NCBI RefSeq assembly: GCF_012273655.1
Contig: NZ_JAAWWP010000004.1
Coordinates: 124,001 to 188,000, forward strand
Length of the DNA stretch: 64,000 bases
DNA from: Streptomyces physcomitrii
Lineage (GTDB): Bacteria > Actinomycetota > Actinomycetes > Streptomycetales > Streptomycetaceae
Direction: 5' to 3'
The position numbers were made by a program, and so were the translations under genes. How positions within the stretch are numbered: the stretch's first letter is position 1; each line of letters starts with the position of its first letter. The notes beneath the pieces are model-generated. The model searched no databases, was not told the origin of the DNA, and saw only the letters and a list, made by a program, of their open reading frames with translations. Of the stretch, positions 38,948 to 46,845 are shown piece after piece.

Positions 38948-39589
38948 TCACTCCCCCGCCCCACCCCAAGCCGGATGCCGGTCGTCGTCCGCGCGTACCA
39001 CCACGTCGGCGGCGCTGACGGGGTCGGTCTCCCGCTCGTACCGTGCGAAGGCGGGCAGTGTCCACTGCTGGTCCTGCGGAGTGCGTCTGCGCAGCGCGGC
39101 GGGTGACAGGTTCAGGTGGACGGTGAGGTCGAAGGGGAACCAGTGGTGCAGCAGCAGGGGCCCGTGGAGCAGCAGGATGCCGCCGGGCGGGAGTCGGGTA
39201 CGGGGACTGCGGGTCGCGCGGTCGGTGGCGGGGTCCCAGAGGTCGGGGAGGACCCGGCCGGTGCCGCCCTCGTCCAGGGGTGTGAGGACCTCCCGCCACA
39301 GGGCCTTGATGTCGAACCATCCGTCGTAGAAGGACTCGGGGTCCTCGTGGCCGAACTCGAAGCGCAGGGAGGCGGGGCGCAGGAACCCCTCGGTACCGAC
39401 GACGAGGGCGGGCCGTCCGCGGAGGCGCAGTTCCGCCGCGAGGCGTTCGGCCAGTTCGCCGGGCCGGGCGGCGGGGGCTCCGTCGACGGCCGCGCGTACG
39501 TGTGCCCCGCCGTCCTGCGGTTCCACGCGGAGCAGCCGCTCGGCGAGGTTCCGGCCGAGCCGTTCCCAGGTGATCGGTTCGAGTCGCAC
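38948..39589 (-). CDS. uridine-kinase-family-like protein
   Basis: A 213-residue protein of the streptomycete group usually named uridine kinase family. The segment ALVVGTEGFLRPASLRFEFG (about residues 72-91) and EDPESFYDGWFDIKALWREVL are typical, as is GGILLLHGPLLLHHW (about 150). A normal P-loop GxxxxGK(S/T) is missing; the equivalent position reads AAVDGAPAARP, so kinase activity is uncertain. It begins at GTG 39589 (VRLEPITWERL), with GAGGGG 12 bp upstream. The stop is about 30 bp from the poly-G/C tract, so the last codons should be rechecked if that tract is an assembly error. Confidence 0.72.
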   Translation of the reverse strand: MRLEPITWERLGRNLAERLLRVEPQDGGAHVRAAVDGAPAARPGELAERLAAELRLRGRPALVVGTEGFLRPASLRFEFGHEDPESFYDGWFDIKALWREVLTPLDEGGTGRVLPDLWDPATDRATRSPRTRLPPGGILLLHGPLLLHHWFPFDLTVHLNLSPAALRRRTPQDQQWTLPAFARYERETDPVSAADVVVRADDDRHPAWGGAGE

Positions 39590-39895
39590 CTGATCATGAT
39601 GCCCCTCGGCCAACGCACGGGACAGCCGCGTCCGTCCCCGAAGAAGCCGCCCGGCATCGCCCTCCCCCGTCCCTCCCCGCACACCGCCTACGCCGCGATC
39701 CTGGCCACGAGGGCAACCTCCTGACACAGTGGCGCACGCCGGGGTGACCGACGGCGACCCCCGGTGTGCCCCCCGGCGCGCGCGGCGACCCCAGCCCCGG
39801 CAGACCCGAGCCCCGCCCTCCCCCACTCCCGAAAACCAGGACCCAGCCCCAGCCCCAGCCCCAGCGCTCAGCCCCCAGAACTCAAGGAGCAGCCC

Positions 39896-40375
39896 ATGGT
39901 CGAAGGACCGTACTTCGTGTTCACCGTGCTGGCGGCGCTGGCCTGTGGTCTGGTGGCCGGGGTCTTCACCGCGTTCTCGGCCTTTGTGATGCGGGGACTC
40001 GCCGCGCTGCCGCCGAACCGGGGGCTCGCCGCGATGCAGTCGATCAACGTGGCGGCGGTGCGGCCGGCCTTCATGGCGCTGTTCCTGGGCGCCGCGGTGC
40101 TCAGCGCGGTGGTCGCCGTGTTCACCTTGGTGAAGTGGCCGGAGGAGGCCGCCGTGGAGCTGCTGCTCGGCGCGGCCCTGTATCTGGCGGGGTCGTTCGG
40201 CGTGACCATGGCCGCGAACGTGCCCCGCAACACGGCTCTGGCGGAGCTGGATCCGGAGGCGCCGGAGAGTGAGGAGCCCTGGCGTGCCTACGTCGGCGAG
40301 TGGACCGCGTGGAACCACATCCGCGCCGGTGCCGCGCTGGCCGCCACGGCCTGCTTCCTCCTCGCCCTCACCTGA
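39896..40375 (+). CDS. DUF1772 / anthrone-oxygenase-like membrane protein
   Basis: A 159-residue protein with four hydrophobic helices (about residues 6-28, 51-75, 80-100 and 138-157) of the DUF1772 family, whose fungal relatives include anthrone oxygenase-type proteins; bacterial members have no proven reaction. Start ATG 39896 has AAGGAG 7 bp upstream, and is preceded by four short CCAGCC repeats. Conserved RxxxWNxxR-like residues are seen as TAWNHIRAG near the C-terminus. It stands upstream of gltD by 184 bp on the same strand, but the C/A-rich gap and separate -10 suggest independent transcription. Confidence 0.8.
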   Translation: MVEGPYFVFTVLAALACGLVAGVFTAFSAFVMRGLAALPPNRGLAAMQSINVAAVRPAFMALFLGAAVLSAVVAVFTLVKWPEEAAVELLLGAALYLAGSFGVTMAANVPRNTALAELDPEAPESEEPWRAYVGEWTAWNHIRAGAALAATACFLLALT

Positions 40376-40470
40376 GCACGACGCACCCACCACCACCCCC
40401 GCACCCGCCGCACCACGTACCGCATCCCTCACACCACCCCCGCACCCGAAATCCCGCACCCCCGACCTTC
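40376..40470. other. strand-asymmetric C/A-rich intergenic stretch
   Basis: About 95 bp composed mostly of C and A on the plus strand (for example CACCACCCCCGCACCCG), with almost no G. No gene or hairpin is seen. It lies just before a possible TATCGT -10 element of gltD near 40493. Confidence 0.5.
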
Positions 40471-40559
40471 GCGCCGCCCGCCCCCTCCGTCGTATCGTGG
40501 GCTGGAGGTGTTCGCCGTGCCCCGGGCGTTCGCCGCACCCCAGGCAAGGGAGACGGCCC

Positions 40560-42047
40560 ATGGCCGACCCCAAGGGTTTCCTCACCACCGGCCGGCAGGA
40601 GTGGCCGCGTCGTCCCGTGGACGAGCGGGTCCGGGACTGGGACGAGGTGTATGTGCCGGGCGGGCTGCTGCCGATCATCTCGGAGCAGGCGGACCGGTGC
40701 ATGGACTGCGGGGTGCCGTTCTGCCACGAGGCCTGCCCGCTGGGGAATCTGATCCCCGACTGGAACGATCTGGTGGCCAGGGACGACTGGCGGGCCGCGT
40801 CGGAGCGCCTGCACGCCACCAACAACTTCCCCGAGTTCACCGGGCGCCTGTGCCCGGCGCCCTGTGAGTCGGGGTGTGTGCTGGCCATCAACCAGCCGGC
40901 GGTCACGATCAAGAACGTGGAGGCGGCGATCGCCGACCGCGCCTGGGAGGACGGTCTGGTGCCGCCGCGTCCGCCGGACCGCCTGTCGGGGCGCTCGGTC
41001 GGGGTGGTGGGTTCGGGTCCCGCGGGTCTGGCGGCCGCGCAGCAGTTGACGCGGGCGGGGCACACGGTCGCGGTGTACGAGCGGGAGGACCGTGCCGGGG
41101 GTCTGATGCGGTACGGGATCCCGAGTTTCAAGATGGAGCGGGTGCATCTGGAGCGCAGGCTGCGGCAGATGGCGGAGGAGGGGACGGTCTTCCGTACGTC
41201 GACGGCGGTGGGCAAGGACGTCGGGGCGAAGGAGTTGCTGGCGCGGCACGACGCGGTGGTGCTGGCGGTGGGTGCCACCGCCGGGCGTGAACTGGCGCTG
41301 CCGGGCCGGGAGTTGGCGGGGATCCACCAGGCGATGGAGTATCTGCCGCTGGCGAACCGGGTGGGCGAGGGGGATCTCGCGCGGTCTCCGCTGAGCGCCT
41401 CGGGCCGGCATGTGGTGATCGTGGGCGGCGGGGACACGGGCGCGGACTGCCTGGGTACGGCGGTGCGCGAGGGGGCGGCCTCGGTGACCCAGCTGGACAT
41501 CTATCCGCGACCGGCGCGGGGGCGGGACGAGGAGGCGGAGCCCTGGCCCACGTATCCGAAGATCTACCGGCTGACGCCCGCGCACGAGGAGGCCCGTGAG
41601 GTGCGCGCGGCCCCCGTGGCGGATGCCGACGCGCGGCTCTTCGCCTCCTCGACGGTGCGGTTCTCGGGGGACGCCGCGGGGCATGTGCGGGAGCTGCACC
41701 TGGTGGAGGTGGACGAGCGGCGGCGGACCCGGGAGGGCACCCGGCGCTCGCTGCCCGCGGATCTGGTGCTGCTGGCGCTCGGCTTCTCCGGACCGGACCG
41801 TACGGACGGTGTCGCGGAGCAGTTGGGTCTGGAGGTCGACATCCGGGGGACGTACGCGCGCGACGCGGGGTTCGCGACCAATGTGCCCGGGGTCTTCGCG
41901 GCGGGCGACGCGGGGCGGGGCCAGTCGCTGATCGTCTGGGCGATCGCCGAGGGTCGGGCGGTCGCGGCGGCGGTGGATCGCTGGCTGTCCGGGAGTACGC
42001 GGCTGCCGTCGCCGATCGGTCCGTACGACAGTCCGATGCGGGTGTGA
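40560..42047 (+). CDS. gltD: glutamate synthase small subunit-like oxidoreductase
   Basis: FAD/NADPH-dependent iron-sulfur oxidoreductase of the GltD family, which feeds electrons to the glutamate synthase large subunit. The 495-residue protein has N-terminal iron-sulfur cysteines (CMDCGVPFCHEACPLGN, about residues 40-56; LCPAPCESGCV, about 98-108), an FAD site GSGPAGLAAA (about 151-160), and an NADPH site VGGGDTGADC (about 286-295). Start ATG 40560 has AAGGGAG upstream. No large subunit (gltB) is adjacent, so this is an unpaired copy; it may serve another partner or act on its own. Length and motifs are otherwise normal. Confidence 0.92.
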   Translation: MADPKGFLTTGRQEWPRRPVDERVRDWDEVYVPGGLLPIISEQADRCMDCGVPFCHEACPLGNLIPDWNDLVARDDWRAASERLHATNNFPEFTGRLCPAPCESGCVLAINQPAVTIKNVEAAIADRAWEDGLVPPRPPDRLSGRSVGVVGSGPAGLAAAQQLTRAGHTVAVYEREDRAGGLMRYGIPSFKMERVHLERRLRQMAEEGTVFRTSTAVGKDVGAKELLARHDAVVLAVGATAGRELALPGRELAGIHQAMEYLPLANRVGEGDLARSPLSASGRHVVIVGGGDTGADCLGTAVREGAASVTQLDIYPRPARGRDEEAEPWPTYPKIYRLTPAHEEAREVRAAPVADADARLFASSTVRFSGDAAGHVRELHLVEVDERRRTREGTRRSLPADLVLLALGFSGPDRTDGVAEQLGLEVDIRGTYARDAGFATNVPGVFAAGDAGRGQSLIVWAIAEGRAVAAAVDRWLSGSTRLPSPIGPYDSPMRV

Positions 42048-42204
42048 CCGGGGAGGCGGTGGCAGTCGGCGGCGGTGAGCGACCGCCCGGCCCGCCACCT
42101 CGCCCCGGGCGCTGATCACTCCCCTGCCCTGCCCGGCAGCGGGAGGGACAGAGCCCAGCCCGGACCCTTGCGCCCCTGCCCTGCCTCTTCCCTTGCCCCT
42201 GCCC

Positions 42205-43020
42205 CTAAGCCTTGCGAGCCACCGCTCCGAAGCCCGGCATGGGCTGGAAGTCCTCCTGGCCTTCGACGGGTTCGCCGAGTTCGGGGTGCCAGGTGTCGAG
42301 AACGGCGACGCCCGGTTCGACGAGTTCGAGCTTGTGGAAGAAGCGTTCGACCTCGTGGCGGTCGCGCAGGGCGAGGGTGATGCCGCTCTTCTTGTAGAGG
42401 TCGTCGGCCTCGTCGGCGTTCTCGCGGGTGAACTGGCCGGTGCCGTGGGACAGCATGAGGTAGCTGCCGGAGGGCAGGGCGTCCATGAAGCGGTCGACGA
42501 GTTCGTAGGCGCCGTCCTCGTCGGGGACGAAGTGCAGGAGCGCGATGAGCGAGAGCGCGATGGGACGGGTGAAGTCGAGGGCCTCGCGGGCGCGTTCGAT
42601 GATGGTCTCGGGGTCGCGGACGTCGGCCTGGAGGTATTCGGTGCTGCCTTCGGGGGTGCTGACCAGGAGTGCTTCGGCGTGGGCGAGGACGATGGGGTCG
42701 TTGTCGCAGTAGACGATGCGGGCGTCGGGGGCGATCTGCTGGGCGACCTGGTGCAGATTGGGCGCGGTGGGGATGCCGGTGCCGATGTCGAGGAACTGCC
42801 TGACGCCCTGGCCGGCGAGCCAGCGGGTGGCGCGGTGCATGAAGGCGCGGTTGGCGCGGGCCATGATCGGGATGCGGGGTTCGATGGCGAGGAGCTGGCG
42901 TCCCATTTCCTCGTCGACCGGGTAGTTGTCCTTGCCGCCCAGCCACCAGTCGTACATCCGTGCCGGGTGCGGCTTGCTGGTGTCGATGCGGGAGCTGGGG
43001 GTGGCGTCGTGCCCGGTCAT
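42205..43020 (-). CDS. SAM-dependent methyltransferase (DUF574/Methyltransf_19)
   Basis: A 271-residue class I methyltransferase of the family expanded in streptomycetes (formerly DUF574). It opens with the family signature PHPARMYDWWLGGKDNYPVD (about residues 17-36) and carries a Rossmann SAM motif FLDIGTGIPTAPNLHQ (about 76-91) and an acidic VYCDNDPIVL (about 103-112). The substrate is unknown; paralogues often sit next to Scr1-type XRE regulators, as here. ATG 43020 is the only good start. It lies 97 bp downstream of the DUF397 gene on the same strand. Confidence 0.88.
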   Translation of the reverse strand: MTGHDATPSSRIDTSKPHPARMYDWWLGGKDNYPVDEEMGRQLLAIEPRIPIMARANRAFMHRATRWLAGQGVRQFLDIGTGIPTAPNLHQVAQQIAPDARIVYCDNDPIVLAHAEALLVSTPEGSTEYLQADVRDPETIIERAREALDFTRPIALSLIALLHFVPDEDGAYELVDRFMDALPSGSYLMLSHGTGQFTRENADEADDLYKKSGITLALRDRHEVERFFHKLELVEPGVAVLDTWHPELGEPVEGQEDFQPMPGFGAVARKA

Positions 43021-43117
43021 GAGGAACTCCGTAGGTCCGTGGGGCGTTGGGCGGGTGACGGGTGCGGTCGGCGGGGGCTCGGGGTCGAAGCGGCGGCCGG
43101 GGGCATGGGGGCGGAGG

Positions 43118-43360
43118 TCAGGAGAGCAGGAAGTCGGCTTCGCCGGACTTGGCGCCCTGGATGAAGGCGGTGATCTCGCCGGAGGTGTAGATGAGGGCGG
43201 GTCCGTCGGGGTCCGCGGACTGGCGTACGGCGACGCGGCCGTCGGCGAGTTTCATGGCTTCCACGCAGTTGCCGCCGTTGCCGCCGCTCCAGGGCCTGAG
43301 CCAGCCTTCGGTGCCGAGTTCGCGTGCGGGCATGCCGTTGTATATCCGGGAGCGGTCCAC
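43118..43360 (-). CDS. DUF397 protein, partner of the upstream XRE regulator
   Basis: An 80-residue DUF397 protein with the typical NGGNCVEAMKLADGRVAVRQS core (residues about 28-47) and the closing IYTSGEITAFIQGAK. Its GTG start (43360) directly follows the stop of the XRE regulator, so they are translationally coupled. In several streptomycetes DUF397 proteins act as small modulators, possibly antitoxin-like or co-repressors, of the linked Scr1/WhiJ-type XRE protein. The exact role here is inferred. Confidence 0.9.
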   Translation of the reverse strand: MDRSRIYNGMPARELGTEGWLRPWSGGNGGNCVEAMKLADGRVAVRQSADPDGPALIYTSGEITAFIQGAKSGEADFLLS

Positions 43361-44224
43361 TCAGAACTCCTTGCGGAGATCGCGCAGGATCTCCTTCGTG
43401 CGGTGTGCCGTCGCGGCGTGTGCCGCCATGCGGTCCATGACCTCCAGGTGGGTGGCCACCTCGGCGCGGGCGTCGAGGTAGACGGCTCCGGTCAGGTACT
43501 CGCTGTAGACCATGTCCGGGAGTTCGGGCATGGCGAATCGGAACAGCACGAAGGGCCCGTAGGTGCCGGGGTGCGGACCGGCGGCGAACTCGGCGATCTG
43601 CAGGGTCACATTCGGCATGTCCATGGAGGCGAGGAGCCGGTCGATCTGGGCGCGCATGGTGGCGTTGTCGCCGACCGGGCGGCGCAGCGCGGTCTCGTCC
43701 ATGACGACCCACAGCCGCGGGGGGTCCTCTTCGCGGGTGAGCAGTTCCTGGCGGCGCATGCGCAGGGCGACGTGCCGTTCGGTGTCCTCGGGGACGGTCT
43801 GCCCGATGGCGCCGGAGACCATGACGCCACGCGCGTAGTCCTCGTTCTGCAGGAGGCCGGGGACGAAGTGCGGGTCGTAGGAGCGGATGAGGCTGGCGGC
43901 GCCCTCCAGGCTGACGTACATGGAGAACCAGCCGGGCAGGATGTCGTGGAAGCGCTGCCACCAGCCGGGTTTGTTGGCCTCCTCGGCGAGGGTGACGAAG
44001 GCTTCGGCCTCTTCCTCGCCGACTCCGTAGGACTTCAGGAGGAGTTGGAGGTAGGGGATCTTGAAGCCGACCTCGGCCATCTCCATGCGCCGGACCGTGG
44101 CGGGCGCGACGCGGAGGATCTTGGCGGCCTCCTCGCGCTTGAGGCCGGCGCGTTCGCGCAGGTCCTGAAGTCGCCGCCCGAGGACGACCTGGCCGACCGT
44201 CGGCGCGGACCGCGGCTCGCTCAC
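43361..44224 (-). CDS. Scr1/WhiJ-type XRE regulator (DUF5753)
   Basis: A 287-residue regulator. The N-terminal XRE helix-turn-helix (LQDLRERAGLKREEAAKILR then APATVRRMEMAEVG, about residues 20-55) precedes the DUF5753/Scr1 domain (SLIRSYDPHFVPGLLQNEDY, about 118-137; RMRRQELLTREEDPPRLWVV, about 160-179). Starts at GTG 44224 with GGAGG 6 bp upstream. It forms an operon with DUF397 and is divergent from an ATP-binding protein gene, the classic whiJ-like layout. AAGTG/CACTT half-sites over the divergent promoter may be its operator. Confidence 0.9.
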   Translation of the reverse strand: MSEPRSAPTVGQVVLGRRLQDLRERAGLKREEAAKILRVAPATVRRMEMAEVGFKIPYLQLLLKSYGVGEEEAEAFVTLAEEANKPGWWQRFHDILPGWFSMYVSLEGAASLIRSYDPHFVPGLLQNEDYARGVMVSGAIGQTVPEDTERHVALRMRRQELLTREEDPPRLWVVMDETALRRPVGDNATMRAQIDRLLASMDMPNVTLQIAEFAAGPHPGTYGPFVLFRFAMPELPDMVYSEYLTGAVYLDARAEVATHLEVMDRMAAHAATAHRTKEILRDLRKEF

Positions 44225-44358
44225 GTCGTTCCTCCACGAAGTCGCGTCACACGATGTCCCGTACGTCCGGCCGTGTCCCAACTCGGGGCGCCCGGGACGC
44301 TGTTGCGAGCAGTGTGCCACGGGCTCCACCAACAGCCCACACCACTCTGCAATTTTCA

Positions 44359-44377
44359 AAGTGCCACTTGCCAAGTG
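44359..44377. promoter_or_regulatory. alternating AAGTG/CACTT half-sites, candidate operator
   Basis: AAGTG-C-CACTT (44359-44369) overlaps CACTTG-C-CAAGTG (44365-44377), giving three phased half-sites that cover the -35 box of the divergent ATPase gene. A site for the neighbouring XRE regulator is the simplest reading. Confidence 0.5.
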
Positions 44378-44396
44378 TCCGTGGCGCCGCGATAGT
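44368..44396 (+). promoter_or_regulatory. promoter of the ATP-binding protein gene, leaderless
   Basis: TTGCCA and GATAGT are separated by 17 bp. The GTG start codon (44404) is 7 bp beyond the -10 and has no Shine-Dalgarno, so translation probably begins at the mRNA 5' end. Confidence 0.65.
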
Positions 44397-44403
44397 GGCA
44401 AGC

Positions 44404-44982
44404 GTGACTTTGTCCGCGCCGTTAGGAACAGACGCCACCGCCGCCCCCCACGGCGCCGCCGCTCCGGCGGACCGGACGGGGCCCGGCGCGCGCCGTTTCC
44501 GCTTCGAGCTGACCCCGCACCCGGGGTCGGCCGCGCATGCCCGGCAGGTGACCCGCGACCGCCTCGGCGGCTGGTCCGTCTGCCAGGACACCCGCGAGGC
44601 CGCGGAACTGGTCGTCTCCGAACTCGTCACCAACGCCGTGGTGCACACCGTCTCGCGCCGCATCGTCTGCGAACTGCACGACGACGCGGCGGGAGTGGTA
44701 CGGATCGCGGTGCGCGACGAGGGCTGTCCCGACGGCGCTCCGCGCCCCTCCGCACAGCAGCCGGAAGAGGAGCACGGGAGGGGATTGCTCCTCGTCTCCG
44801 CGATGTGCAGTGCCTGGGGTACGCAGGACACCGGCCCGGGACTGCTCGTCTGGGCGGAACTGCCCCGGCAGTCGGGCGACCGGGACCGCGGCGCGCGGGC
44901 CGACGGTGCCGGGCAGGGTCGCGCCGGTACGCGCGATGCCGAGCCGGACCGGACGGGCGGAGGGGAGCGGGTATGGGTGTGA
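44404..44982 (+). CDS. anti-sigma-type ATP-binding protein (HATPase)
   Basis: A 192-residue GHKL ATPase of the RsbW/SpoIIAB-like group common in streptomycetes. Motifs are the N box ELVVSELVTNAVVHT (about residues 62-76), the G1 region VRIAVRDEGC (about 98-107), and the G2 region EEHGRGLLLVSAMC (about 123-136). The last 35 residues are Asp/Gly/Arg-rich. The start GTG 44404 is leaderless after a TTGCCA/GATAGT promoter. It is divergent from the XRE/DUF397 pair, the arrangement seen at whiJ-like loci. The next gene overlaps its end by 10 bp. Confidence 0.87.
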   Translation: MTLSAPLGTDATAAPHGAAAPADRTGPGARRFRFELTPHPGSAAHARQVTRDRLGGWSVCQDTREAAELVVSELVTNAVVHTVSRRIVCELHDDAAGVVRIAVRDEGCPDGAPRPSAQQPEEEHGRGLLLVSAMCSAWGTQDTGPGLLVWAELPRQSGDRDRGARADGAGQGRAGTRDAEPDRTGGGERVWV

Positions 44983-45407
44983 GCGCGGCCCCGATGCCGA
45001 CGATGGACAGCCTGGTCCGCCTCTCCCGGGCGCGGCGCACCACCGCCCCGCCGCGGGTGCGGCTCGCCGTGCCGGGCTCGATGTCCACCCCGCTGGGCTG
45101 CGACGCCGTCGCCGTGCCCGCGGTCTACGGGCGGCTGCTGCTGGCCCGGCTGCCGCGCGCGGGCTGCGTCTACGAGGACGGCAGCCGCTGGTGGTGGATC
45201 GTCCCCTCGGACTCCGATGTGGCCCTGAAGTGGCCCGAGCCCGCGCACTACGCGGCCGGTGCCCTGGTGCCCGACGCGCCCGCCCGCCCGGGGCTGATCC
45301 ATCTCCCGGAGGCGGAGGTTCCGTACACGCCGCCGATCCCGCTGTATCTGGCCCTGTGCCGCCTGACCGGTACGCCGCCCGCCTGGTCCCGGCCGGTGAG
45401 CGCCTGA
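44973..45407 (+). CDS. conserved small protein coupled to the ATPase gene
   Basis: A 144-residue protein without a family that I can name. It reads as a soluble alpha/beta protein with VRLAVPGSMSTPLGCDAVAVP (about residues 30-50) and an aromatic DGSRWWWIVPSDSDVALKWP segment (about 72-91). Start ATG 44973 lies inside the end of the ATPase gene, with GGAGGGGAG as ribosome site, so translation is coupled. Homologues accompany ATPase/XRE/DUF397 sets in other streptomycetes, to my knowledge without assigned function. The terminator follows at 45439-45481. Confidence 0.7.
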   Translation: MGVSAAPMPTMDSLVRLSRARRTTAPPRVRLAVPGSMSTPLGCDAVAVPAVYGRLLLARLPRAGCVYEDGSRWWWIVPSDSDVALKWPEPAHYAAGALVPDAPARPGLIHLPEAEVPYTPPIPLYLALCRLTGTPPAWSRPVSA

Positions 45408-45438
45408 CCGGCCCGCAGTCCTTTTCTCGGTTCAGGTG

Positions 45439-45481
45439 CAGCTGAGCCCCGGCGCCCGCTCGTGGCACCGGGGCTCAGCTG
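45439..45481. terminator. bidirectional terminator
   Basis: Perfect 14-bp arms CAGCTGAGCCCCGG / CCGGGGCTCAGCTG with a 15-base loop between the convergent 144-residue and 57-residue protein genes. Confidence 0.75.
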
Positions 45482-45507
45482 TGTCCCGGGCACCGCCGGG
45501 CGGGAGG

Positions 45508-45681
45508 CTACTCGACGGGTTCGCGGGCGCGCACGATCACCAGGAAGGCGTCGCTCGCCAGGTCCATCACGACCTCGGCGCGCTCACCCTCCAGGCGGCG
45601 GGCCCGCGCGAACTCCTCCGCGGGCCACGACCCCCGCGGCCCCCCGGCGGGGAAACGCTCCAGAACCGTCCGCCCGGCCAT
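45508..45681 (-). CDS. small conserved hypothetical protein
   Basis: A 57-residue acidic protein starting at ATG 45681 (MAGRTVLERFP). The composition is Arg/Glu-rich with a central EEFARARRLEGERAEVVMDL stretch and a hydrophobic AFLVIVRA end, consistent with a small folded DNA- or protein-binding domain. An upstream extension of 30 codons is open but lacks a ribosome site. I do not recognise the family. Codon use supports a real gene; function unknown. Confidence 0.6.
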   Translation of the reverse strand: MAGRTVLERFPAGGPRGSWPAEEFARARRLEGERAEVVMDLASDAFLVIVRAREPVE

Positions 45682-45988
45682 CCGGCACCTCCGCTCGCGC
45701 GCCACGGCGGCGCCCCGCGGCCGGGGTCCCGGCCGGTGCACCTGCAACGACGCTCCACGCCGTCTTGTCACCCGACGGCTCGCAGATCATGACCGCGGAT
45801 CGTCCCCTCCGGCTGTGCCCGCGCTCACAACGTGACCGGAAAGACATCGCGAAACCCCAGGCAGACGGCCCCCACCCCCGCGCACTGCCAGGCCTTGGCA
45901 CGCGCCCCGCCCACCTCGATGCGCCCCTCCGCGCCCCACTGCACCGGGTCGACCGCGGCCCCTTCCGCCCCCTCGGCCCTCGTACGCG
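45682..45988. other. intergenic region with no recognised gene
   Basis: These 307 bp separate the small hypothetical gene from the TetR gene. I see no coding-like frame, hairpin or repeat of note; the GC pattern at third positions is not that of a gene. Confidence 0.5.
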
Positions 45989-46687
45989 TCAGCCCTCGCG
46001 CTCGCCGCGGTGGCGCTCGCCCCCGCCCCGATGGTCCTCGCCCTCACCGCCCGCGGAGCCGCCGAAGCGCACCGTCCCGAGGATCCGCGCGCACCGCTCC
46101 CCCATGCTCGCGGCGCTCTCCTCGGGATGGCGGGCCCACCAGACGACGCTCTGGCCGACGAGGGTGTTCCACAGGCACTTGAGCAGGTCGGCGTCGAGCG
46201 GGTCCTCGATGTTTCCGGCGCGCAGGACGTCCTGGGCGCCGCCCGCGGCCAGTGCGTCGATCGCGTCCCGGTGGCGCCGCGCGGTCCCGTAGGGCGCGCT
46301 GCCGACGGGCAGGGACTGGTCGTACAGCAGGAACCAGGCGCCCGGGCGGCCCTCCAGGGTGGTGAACACCGCCCGCAGTACGGCGATCGGGGTGGCGGGC
46401 TCGGCCGCGGGGCGGTCCATCGCGGCCCGTACGGCGGCGGCGAGGGGTTCGCCGACCCGGTCCAGGCAGGTGGTGTAGAGGCCGTCCTTGGACCCGAAGT
46501 ACTGGTAGAGCAGCGGCTTGGTGACGCCGATCCGCCGGGCGAGGGCGGCCATCGACACCCCGGTGTAGCCGTGCCTGCCGAACTCCTCGGTCGCCACGGC
46601 GAGGATCTGCTCCTCGCGGTCGCGGCGCGGGACGCCCTTGGTGCCCGCGCGGGCCGCCGCCGCTCTTGCCTTCTCCATGAACGGCAT
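45989..46687 (-). CDS. TetR-family regulator of the FAD-oxidase gene
   Basis: A 232-residue TetR-type repressor. The N-terminal helix-turn-helix is DREEQILAVATEEFGRHGY then MAALARRIGVTKPLLYQYFG (about residues 22-70); the C-terminal ligand domain has LFYDQSLPVGSA-like elements and QSVVWWARHPEESAA. Two start codons are possible, ATG 46687 (AAGG 4 bp upstream) and ATG 46678; I kept the longer. Two tandem TTACC-GGTAA palindromes lie between it and the divergent oxidase gene and are its likely operators. The last 30 residues are Gly/Arg/Glu-rich. Confidence 0.87.
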   Translation of the reverse strand: MPFMEKARAAAARAGTKGVPRRDREEQILAVATEEFGRHGYTGVSMAALARRIGVTKPLLYQYFGSKDGLYTTCLDRVGEPLAAAVRAAMDRPAAEPATPIAVLRAVFTTLEGRPGAWFLLYDQSLPVGSAPYGTARRHRDAIDALAAGGAQDVLRAGNIEDPLDADLLKCLWNTLVGQSVVWWARHPEESAASMGERCARILGTVRFGGSAGGEGEDHRGGGERHRGEREG

Positions 46688-46688
46688 C

Positions 46689-46717
46689 TTACCTTACGGT
46701 AATATACCTCTGGGTAA
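46689..46717. promoter_or_regulatory. tandem TTACC-N4-GGTAA operators
   Basis: TTACCTTACGGTAA (46689-46702, perfect) and ATACCTCTGGGTAA (46704-46717, imperfect) have centres 15 bp apart, directly before the TetR gene and overlapping TATATT-like -10 sequences. Such tandem palindromes suit two TetR dimers. Confidence 0.65.
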
Positions 46718-46845
46718 GTTCGCTCCCGGAGCGCCCGCCACCGAGCCGCACGCCGCTCGGCATCCCGATCCGCATCCCGGCACCCCGATCCACGTGCCGA
46801 GCGGAACGCCGACCCGAACAAGCCGACCCGCACAAGGAGTTCGCC

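Noticed and set aside
45772..45988. Small open frames between the 57-residue protein gene and the TetR gene
   Set aside because: No ribosome site, no codon bias and no recognisable domain; treated as non-coding.
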